Source of the DNA: Syntrophaceae bacterium UBA4810
Lineage (GTDB): Bacteria > Desulfobacterota > Syntrophia > Syntrophales > Smithellaceae
Length of the DNA: 29,313 nt
Direction of reading: 5' to 3'
Assembly: GCA_002402545.1 (NCBI GenBank)
Contig: DHGA01000010.1
Coordinates: forward strand, 150 to 29,462
Part shown: one piece after another, positions 24,661 through 29,313 of the stretch
Position numbering within the stretch: the stretch's first letter is position 1
How the letters are laid out: every line of letters starts with the position of its first letter
Position numbers and translations under genes: made by a program
Notes under the pieces: model-generated
Databases searched by the model: none
The model's input: only the letters and a program-made list of their open reading frames with translations
What the model was told of the DNA's origin: nothing

Positions 24661-24722
24661 CGCTGATCATGTCAGCGCTTATTCAAAACAATTCTGACGA
24701 AGTTCCTTTACCAAGGACTTAG
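24661..24722 (-). promoter_or_regulatory. Two hairpins in the acyl-CoA synthetase leader
   Basis: The leader between the predicted transcription start (about 24737) and ATG 24621 can form CGCTGA-TCATG-TCAGCG (24661-24677, perfect six-base stem) and an AGT.CCTT/AAGG.ACT hairpin with one bulge (about 24702-24722). Neither is followed by a T run, so they are not terminators. They may affect mRNA stability or be protein binding sites. Confidence 0.4.
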
Positions 24723-24772
24723 TGCCAGTTAACGTTAAGTGGCATTTTAATGGGTTAATTTAAATATGTCAA
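24723..24772 (-). promoter_or_regulatory. Sigma-70 promoter with 22-bp palindromic operator, acyl-CoA synthetase
   Basis: On the minus strand TTGACA (24772-24767), a 17-base spacer and TAAAAT (24749-24744) make a near-consensus promoter. Abutting the -10 is a 22-base palindrome (24723-24744) with one mismatched pair, arms TGCCA and TGGCA and centre TTAACGTTAA. It would cover the transcription start, so a bound regulator should repress. The TTAACGTTAA centre recalls sites of LiuR-type MerR proteins. Confidence 0.65.
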
Positions 24773-25001
24773 GAAATATTAGAAGCTTAGTCAACTATTC
24801 GTTTTTAAATAAAAATTATACCCATAGTCAGTAAATATTGAATCCTTAAAGAGGTTTTTCCTAAATCATCTTTTATATATGTTGTTTGCCCTTCAGATAC
24901 AGATAAGAAATTTTTATCACTATAAAAAGTTTTAGATTCTTTGATGATATGATAAGCATACTCAATCTTTTACGAGAAAATTGTTTAAAAAGGAGATTCA
25001 C
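24773..25001. other. AT-rich intergenic stretch
   Basis: Very AT-rich. A minus-strand frame from about 24967 to a TAA at 24805 reads protein-like (YSDKNFLSVSEGQTTYIKDD) for about 54 codons but has no start codon, so it may be a remnant of a lost gene. The plus-strand leader of the DUF3617 gene ends with AGGAG at 24991-24995. No RNA gene or strong promoter is recognisable. Confidence 0.35.
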
Positions 25002-25424
25002 ATGTTTAATAAAAAAATTACCGTATTGGCTGTTTTATTTACACTATTATGGACGGCAGGCGCGCAGGCGGAAATCAAGGAAGGCCTTTGGGAAATCACG
25101 ACTAAAGTTGAAATGAAAGGCGTGCCCATGCAGATGCCCGCCACGACTGTAAAACAATGCATTACCAAAGATAAACCCGTGCCCAAATCCGCTTCCGATG
25201 ATTATGAATGCAAAGTTAAAGACTATAAAGTCAGCGGCGATACCGTAACCTACAAAATAGAATGCTGGGGCAAAGACGGCCTGATGACTACAGAAGGCAA
25301 AACAACCTATAAGGGGAACACCTTCGACGGAACTTCGACAACCAGGATAAAGACAAAAGGCCAGCCCGAAATGCAACTCAGCAATAAAATATCAGGCAAA
25401 TATATCGGGCCCTGCAAAAAATAA
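25002..25424 (+). CDS. Exported DUF3617-family protein
   Basis: 140 residues. Residues 1-21 are a Sec signal peptide (MFNKKITVLAVLFTLLWTAGAQA, cleavage after AQA, about 23), then EIKEGLWEITTKVEMKG, the opening of DUF3617 proteins. Four cysteines remain in the mature part (in KQCITK, YECKV, IECWG and GPCKK), enough for two disulfides in the periplasm. The family has no established function. ATG 25002 is preferred to the TTG at 24981 because AGGAG lies 6 nt before it and it gives a normal signal peptide. A strong terminator follows. Confidence 0.88.
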   Translation: MFNKKITVLAVLFTLLWTAGAQAEIKEGLWEITTKVEMKGVPMQMPATTVKQCITKDKPVPKSASDDYECKVKDYKVSGDTVTYKIECWGKDGLMTTEGKTTYKGNTFDGTSTTRIKTKGQPEMQLSNKISGKYIGPCKK

Positions 25425-25450
25425 TTTAAGATAAATTGAAGGTCGGAAAT

Positions 25451-25488
25451 AAAAAGGGTGATAACGGAAAAATGTTATCACCCTTTTT
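25451..25488. terminator. Bidirectional intrinsic terminator
   Basis: A 15-base arm (AAAAAGGGTGATAAC, 25451-25465) pairs perfectly with GTTATCACCCTTTTT (25474-25488) around an 8-base loop, with a T run on either strand. It ends the DUF3617 transcript and the converging DUF2892 operon (last stop at 25493). Confidence 0.95.
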
Positions 25489-25492
25489 TATA

Positions 25493-25696
25493 TCAAGATT
25501 TCTTAATGGTAGAAATTTTAAAAGGCACATAAAGCGGGCAAAAACCGATAATGCTCGTCACCACGAAAATCACCGCAATGACACCCAGCATAACTGCCGC
25601 CAGGCCGGTGATATTGCCCGTCAGATAAAGAACCAAGACAACGACGGCCAATAAAACTCTGACAACTCTGTCCACAGTTCCCATGTTCTTTTTCAT
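25493..25696 (-). CDS. DUF2892 (YgaP-type membrane domain) protein
   Basis: 67 residues. MKKNMGTVDRVVRVLLAV is the typical DUF2892 opening, followed by two membrane helices (about 10-25 and 30-50) with a FCPLY segment between the second helix and the C-terminus. In E. coli YgaP this domain anchors a sulfurtransferase (rhodanese) domain; here it stands alone. AAGGAG precedes the ATG. It is the last gene of the minus-strand redox operon, 50 nt after the membrane selenoprotein, which suggests a shared role at the inner membrane. Confidence 0.88.
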   Translation of the reverse strand: MKKNMGTVDRVVRVLLAVVVLVLYLTGNITGLAAVMLGVIAVIFVVTSIIGFCPLYVPFKISTIKKS

Positions 25697-25746
25697 ACGC
25701 TTCTCCTTTCTTGTTGGTTGAGGGTTTTAATTAGTCACATTATAAC

Positions 25747-25905
25747 CTATTTGGTTTGAATATCCGTAACTTCTTCCTTTACCTTCCTATCCTTGCCCGG
25801 ACAGGCTGGCCTCATTCAGGTGGAAATTCCCAGTCGCGGCAGAAGCCAGGCCTGGAGAAAAACCCATACGCCAACTACTATAACTAAAATCAAGAATTCA
25901 TTCAT
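25747..25905 (-). CDS. Small single-span membrane selenoprotein, unnamed family
   Basis: A 52-residue gene hidden by an in-frame UGA at 25818-25816 (codon 30), ending at TAG 25749-25747. Residues 4-22 are a membrane helix (FLILVIVVGVWVFLQAWLL), then PRLGIST, Sec30, MRPAC (C35) and a charged soluble tail rich in Lys, Glu and Asp. The Sec-x4-Cys pair right after the membrane looks like a redox-active site. A near-perfect SECIS-like hairpin starts 11 nt after the UGA, the reading frame stays open and protein-like for 22 codons beyond it, and GAGG lies about 9 nt before the ATG. Stopping at the UGA would leave only the membrane helix. It lies between the C_GCAxxG_C_C gene and the DUF2892 gene. 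I recall similar short 'LGxxT-U/C-M' proteins in deltaproteobacteria but cannot name a family. Confidence 0.85.
25786..25805 (-). promoter_or_regulatory. SECIS-like hairpin of the membrane selenoprotein
   Basis: On the minus strand CCUGUCC (nt 11-17 after the UGA) pairs with GGAUAGG (nt 24-30), seven pairs including one G-U, around the loop GGGCAA (18-23). Loop start, leading G residues and 3' arm position match the hairpins of the two-Sec glutaredoxin. Confidence 0.8.
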
Positions 25906-25974
25906 TTTTTCATACCTCTTCAGAGCTTATATTTTAAATACAAGCATGATTTGCCTGCGGGCAAGCCCAAGCCC

Positions 25975-26511
25975 CTAGACAACCGGCAGTTCCTGCTGTT
26001 TGCCCATTTTTGCCTCTTGTTCCTTTTCCTCCAAAATGATTTCCAGCGCCATGCGTGCTGTTTTTCCCACCAAAGTCGCGCATTTTTCCGGCATGCCCGC
26101 GGCCTGCGCCATCTTCAAATTTTCCATATTATAAAGATCAAAAAAACGGCCAAACTGCTTAATTTGTATATCGTGACAACGACAGGTGGAAAATTCCTTC
26201 ACAAATTCCGCATGCAGTTTCTTGGCTAAAAGAAGCGCTTTTAGCTGCTTACCCACTCTGTGCAGCTCTTCTTTTTTTCTACCGAAAAAATAACTGATGG
26301 CAATTGTCCCGCCGGAGAGAGCACCGCAATGCCCGTCACCGGAAAGCCCCACCCCGTCGGCCAGTCCCGTGGCGGCTCTGATCACATTTTCATCATTAAC
26401 GCCCATTACTTCCAAGATCGCGGCCAAAGAACACTGAGCGCAGTTACCTCCTATTAATTCGCCCTCTTTAGCCTTAGCGAAAACTTCCTGAAGCATTTTT
26501 TCTTTATCCAT
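25975..26511 (-). CDS. C_GCAxxG_C_C family protein
   Basis: 178 residues. The family is named for its cysteine pattern: C24-x2-C27 in GGNCAQC, C62 in GHCGALSGG, C110-x-C112 in CRC and C144 in EKCATLVG, all at expected spacing. It is a soluble cysteine-rich redox-type protein of anaerobes whose biochemistry is not established; metal or Fe-S binding by the cysteines is likely (inference). Two membrane proteins follow, including the 52-residue selenoprotein 69 nt downstream, and the Fe-S oxidoreductase subunit precedes it by 17 nt, so it is part of one redox operon. The last residues (QQELPVV) end the frame at a TAG. Confidence 0.88.
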   Translation of the reverse strand: MDKEKMLQEVFAKAKEGELIGGNCAQCSLAAILEVMGVNDENVIRAATGLADGVGLSGDGHCGALSGGTIAISYFFGRKKEELHRVGKQLKALLLAKKLHAEFVKEFSTCRCHDIQIKQFGRFFDLYNMENLKMAQAAGMPEKCATLVGKTARMALEIILEEKEQEAKMGKQQELPVV

Positions 26512-26528
26512 TCTGATTCCTCTCGTTA

Positions 26529-27704
26529 TTATTTTTGTGCTCTGGCCATGATTTCAGCAATACCCAGAACTTCTATTTTATCTTCCAGATTTTCCATTTT
26601 TACCGCGTCGGTAAGCATTTTGGCGCAACTTGGGCAAGCAACAGCGATGATGCTCGCACCGGTTTCCAGCGCCTCTCTTACGCGCACGCGTCCGGCGCTG
26701 TCTTCTCCCGTGCCCAGAATATCCGTGAAGAAGTTTCCGCCGCCGCCGCCGCAGCAAAAAGCATTAAGGCCATGCCGGCGCATCTCGATAAGCTCCACGC
26801 TCGGTATGGCGCAAAGAATTTCGCGCGGAGGATTGTATATCTGGTTGTGCCGTCCTAGGTAACAGGGATCGTGATAGGTAATTTTGGCCGGATACTTTTT
26901 AAATTTTATCTTTTTCTTTTTAATCAAGTCGGCGAATATTTCCGTATAGTGCGATATTTTGAAACTCGTGCCAAGTTTAGGATAATCATTTTTAAAAGTA
27001 TTTAGCGCGTGCGGATCGAGCGTGATTACTTTTTTAACGCCTTTGGTCTTGAACTGTTCGATATTTTCCCGGGCCAGTTCAGCAAATAAACCCATTTCTC
27101 CCAAGATTCTCACTTCGTTGCCGTCGCAGGTTTCTTCTTCCCCCAAAATACCGACGGACACTCCGGATTTGACGAGCAGGCTCCCCACGCTTTTGGCCAT
27201 TTTTTGCCCAACCTCATCATAGGAGCCGACACAGCCAGTGTAAAAGAGATATTCCTGGCCAGAATATTTTTGCAATCCTGTGCCTGCGGCCCACTTGCCT
27301 CTTTCCGATTGCGGCAGTTTATAAGGATTGCCGCTCGTAACGATGGCTTTGAAGTAATCGCGCACGCCGGGAGGAATCAGGCCGTCGCCGACCAGTTCCG
27401 CCTTTGTTTCCTGAAATACATCCGGCAGAAAATCCTTGAATTTCGGAAACACGCATTGGTTTTTGCAATTATCACAGGCCACGCAGGAATACATAATTTC
27501 AGCGAAACGAGGACTGGTTTCGATTTCGCCTTGAAGCCAGGCGCGGATCAGCCACATTCTGCCACCCGGCGCGTATGTATCCCATCCGAAGGCTTTATAG
27601 GAAGGACAATTAAAATCGCTGTAATCTTCCGGGAATTTACAATACCCGCAGCGGAAACATCTGTGGACGATATCTCCATGTTCCAAGTTTCGTAAGTAGG
27701 CCAT
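26529..27704 (-). CDS. Fe-S protein with CCG domains (HdrB/GlcF-type)
   Basis: 391 residues. Two [4Fe-4S] motifs lie at the N-terminus: C16-x2-C19-x2-C22...C33-P and C74-x2-C77-x2-C80-x3-C84. Two CCG-type domains follow: one starting CVGSYDEVGQ (about 156) and one with DPCYLGR and FCCGGGGGNFF (about 316), ending in CPSCAKML. This is the heterodisulfide-reductase-B/GlcF architecture, which passes electrons from a flavoprotein to a membrane or soluble acceptor. It overlaps the GlcD-like flavoprotein gene by 1 nt, so the two proteins almost certainly form one complex. The physiological substrate is unknown; lactate, glycolate or another 2-hydroxyacid are the usual ones for the pair. Confidence 0.92.
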   Translation of the reverse strand: MAYLRNLEHGDIVHRCFRCGYCKFPEDYSDFNCPSYKAFGWDTYAPGGRMWLIRAWLQGEIETSPRFAEIMYSCVACDNCKNQCVFPKFKDFLPDVFQETKAELVGDGLIPPGVRDYFKAIVTSGNPYKLPQSERGKWAAGTGLQKYSGQEYLFYTGCVGSYDEVGQKMAKSVGSLLVKSGVSVGILGEEETCDGNEVRILGEMGLFAELARENIEQFKTKGVKKVITLDPHALNTFKNDYPKLGTSFKISHYTEIFADLIKKKKIKFKKYPAKITYHDPCYLGRHNQIYNPPREILCAIPSVELIEMRRHGLNAFCCGGGGGNFFTDILGTGEDSAGRVRVREALETGASIIAVACPSCAKMLTDAVKMENLEDKIEVLGIAEIMARAQK

Positions 27705-29083
27705 TAGTTCACCTCCCAGTTTCCGGGATTCATTATACCCTGTGGGTCGAGATTGTTTTTTATCATTTTAAGAAGTTTGCGCGCGGCAGGATCCATTTTT
27801 TCCAGCGCCATTTTTTGCTCGGTAAAATTAGGCTTCCAGGGAACTCCGCCCATTTCCAGGGCAAAGACCATGGCCTCATCGAGGGCTTCTTTGACTCTTT
27901 GCATCATCGCCGGATTGTTGCGGTTGAACGCAAAAGATATGCTGAACATCATGCAGTGCCCGCCGTGAATAAGGCGTGCCGCGCTGGCGAACAGGACATC
28001 ATATTTTTTTGCGAGCTCAATAACCTTGGCGGCATATTGCGGATAATGCTCGATAATCGTTATCGGCCCGGAATATTCAAAACCGCCGCCCTTGGGAACA
28101 TCGGCAAAATCGGCAATGCCGCGGCCGGGCATCTCCAGGAGCATGTTTTTCATATACTGCACACCCATGAATCCGCCGTCCTTCGCGTCGATGAATTCCT
28201 GCAAGGCATCCCAGATCATTTTCCTCTTAAATTCGACTTCCTCTTCCGTGTCGCCGGTGAAAAAAATGGTGACATGAAAATTGCCCGCAAATACAAAGGG
28301 CTTCGGCTGAAACCAGACATTCACATCTTCGAGCATCTCCAGATGAGATAGCTTATAGAGAATTTCCGGCACAAGTTCTACCCTATCGGTAACAAATAAT
28401 TCAACATCACGTATCTTTTTGTTAGGATATAAACGCAAGCCGATCTTGGTGATAACACCCGTCGCGCCCAACCATCCCAAAAACAACCCCGAAAGGTCAG
28501 GCAAAGTGGGCCCCTTGGAAAACCAGTAAGGGCCTAAAGATGGAGAGCCGACCAGGCAAACCTCTCCTGTGGGCAATACAACTTCCATCCCCGTAACCAT
28601 GTCGGAATTAAAACCATATTGATTGGTTAAGCGCCCTTGGCCGTGCAAGGCAGCATTGGCGGCAATAGTTGTTGAGGGCGGCGCGTCAGGAATACTGTGG
28701 CGCAGGTGCGGATAATTTTCCTGCAGATAAGCCTTGAGCACTCCCTGCGAAGTTCCTCCCTCCATAACGGCGTAGCGGGCTTTTTCGTTGACTTCCAGTA
28801 TTTTGTTCATCCGTTTCATATCCAGGACAATTCCGCCTTTGAGCGGAATCACCAGGCCGGTAAGCGCCATGCCGTTACCCATCGGCACAACGGGTATTTT
28901 TTCGCGATTGGCAAGTTGCATAATCTTTTGCACCTGCTCAGTTGTCTTGGGCGCGACCACATAATCAGGTTTATGCGGGCTGAGCACGCCGGGGTCGCGC
29001 GCGTAGAACCAGAGCTCTTCGGGCGCGTTGGATACACCTCTTTCTCCGACAATATCGATAAGGGATTTCAGAATATCACTCAT
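27704..29083 (-). CDS. FAD-linked oxidoreductase, GlcD/lactate dehydrogenase type
   Basis: 459 residues. The N-terminal PCMH-type FAD-binding domain carries PVVPMGNGMALTG (about 65-77), and the C-terminal FAD-oxidase domain ends with NLDPQGIMNPG, the family's closing motif. It should oxidise a 2-hydroxy acid (glycolate or D-lactate type) or act in a related electron-transfer reaction. It overlaps the Fe-S gene downstream by 1 nt (stop/start ATG coupling) and the Fe-S gene upstream by the ATGA-type overlap at 29083, so three subunits form one unit. No signal peptide, so cytosolic side of the membrane or soluble. Confidence 0.92.
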   Translation of the reverse strand: MSDILKSLIDIVGERGVSNAPEELWFYARDPGVLSPHKPDYVVAPKTTEQVQKIMQLANREKIPVVPMGNGMALTGLVIPLKGGIVLDMKRMNKILEVNEKARYAVMEGGTSQGVLKAYLQENYPHLRHSIPDAPPSTTIAANAALHGQGRLTNQYGFNSDMVTGMEVVLPTGEVCLVGSPSLGPYWFSKGPTLPDLSGLFLGWLGATGVITKIGLRLYPNKKIRDVELFVTDRVELVPEILYKLSHLEMLEDVNVWFQPKPFVFAGNFHVTIFFTGDTEEEVEFKRKMIWDALQEFIDAKDGGFMGVQYMKNMLLEMPGRGIADFADVPKGGGFEYSGPITIIEHYPQYAAKVIELAKKYDVLFASAARLIHGGHCMMFSISFAFNRNNPAMMQRVKEALDEAMVFALEMGGVPWKPNFTEQKMALEKMDPAARKLLKMIKNNLDPQGIMNPGNWEVN

Positions 29084-29313
29084 CAGGCCACCTCCCTTTC
29101 CTTTTCGCCGATCGCCATTTTACATAAATCGATTATGTGAATCGGTTTTAATCCTCTTTTGCTGACTTTTTCCGAAAGCGCTATCTGGCAAGCCGGGCAG
29201 TTGAACATGCAGTATTCGGCACCTGTTTCCAGCATATCGTTGATATTTCTTTTTTGCACATCATCCGCCAGTTTATAACCGGCAACAGAGCGAATGACTT
29301 CTCCGCAGCAAAG
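29083..29313 (-). CDS. Fe-S CCG-domain protein, N-terminus beyond window
   Basis: The frame is open to the window end; 76 residues of the C-terminus are seen: LCCGE at the start, then NCPACQIAL and DLCKMA. LCCGE followed later by CPxC is the second CCG-type domain of HdrB/GlcF-like subunits. Its stop codon TGA shares one base with the ATG of the flavoprotein gene, so it is translationally coupled. The operon thus encodes two CCG Fe-S subunits around one flavoprotein. Confidence 0.88.
   Translation of the reverse strand, partial: LCCGEVIRSVAGYKLADDVQKRNINDMLETGAEYCMFNCPACQIALSEKVSKRGLKPIHIIDLCKMAIGEKEREVA

Noticed and set aside
1..29313. tRNA, rRNA, CRISPR, transposase or phage genes
   Set aside because: I looked for cloverleaf signatures, direct-repeat arrays and transposase motifs and found none.

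Overview
The window reads as a chromosomal segment of an anaerobic Gram-negative bacterium, most likely Desulfobacterota (a Syntrophales-like deltaproteobacterium). That placement is an inference from gene content: selenophosphate synthetase, UGA-coded selenoproteins, rubrerythrin and desulforedoxin-type proteins, CCG-domain/GlcD-type oxidoreductases, pyruvoyl arginine decarboxylase and a fatty acyl-CoA ligase locus. There is no rRNA, tRNA, CRISPR array, prophage or complete insertion sequence. Coding density is high, genes lie on both strands in short operons, and most starts have a clear Shine-Dalgarno.

Layout. 1-2949 (+): 3' part of selD, a DHH-family phosphoesterase and a GalT/HIT-family protein, closed by a bidirectional terminator. 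3028-5320 (-): FmdB-type zinc ribbon, a small HExxH protein and a membrane diguanylate cyclase. 5594-9712: D-Ala-D-Ala ligase (+), an AT-rich HNH endonuclease that looks acquired (+), a tiny membrane protein (+) and an alanine racemase with a long unknown C-terminal extension (-). 9958-13060: a desulforedoxin/histone-H1-like fusion (+), an SRAP DNA-protein crosslink protein (+), truA (-) and an NlpC/P60 lipoprotein (-). 13235-15983 (+): a stress/redox run of cNMP-binding protein, a two-selenocysteine glutaredoxin-like protein, rubrerythrin, arginine decarboxylase and alpha/beta hydrolase. 16001-21401: GIY-YIG protein (-), then a TetR-controlled ABC exporter operon (+). 21421-24621 (-): MerR regulator, a decayed acyl-CoA synthetase and an intact acyl-CoA synthetase with a well-formed promoter/operator. 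25002-29313: a DUF3617 protein (+) facing a minus-strand redox operon made of an Fe-S CCG protein (cut by the window edge), GlcD-like flavoprotein, Fe-S CCG protein, C_GCAxxG_C_C protein, a 52-residue membrane selenoprotein and a DUF2892 protein.

Main discovery. Two genes are invisible to ordinary gene calling because they contain in-frame UGA codons. One (13736-13951) is a 71-residue glutaredoxin-like protein with Sec at position 13 (Sec-Pro-Tyr-Thr) and a second Sec at position 69 in a C-terminal Sec-Gly-Val-stop. The other (25747-25905, minus) is a 52-residue single-span membrane protein with Sec at position 30 followed by Met-Arg-Pro-Ala-Cys. Each of the three UGA codons is followed by a hairpin of the same geometry: the loop opens 18-19 nt after the UGA and the 3' arm occupies nt 24-30. 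This is what a bacterial SECIS should look like. Together with selD at the window start, it points to an active selenocysteine system serving two thiol/electron-transfer operons.
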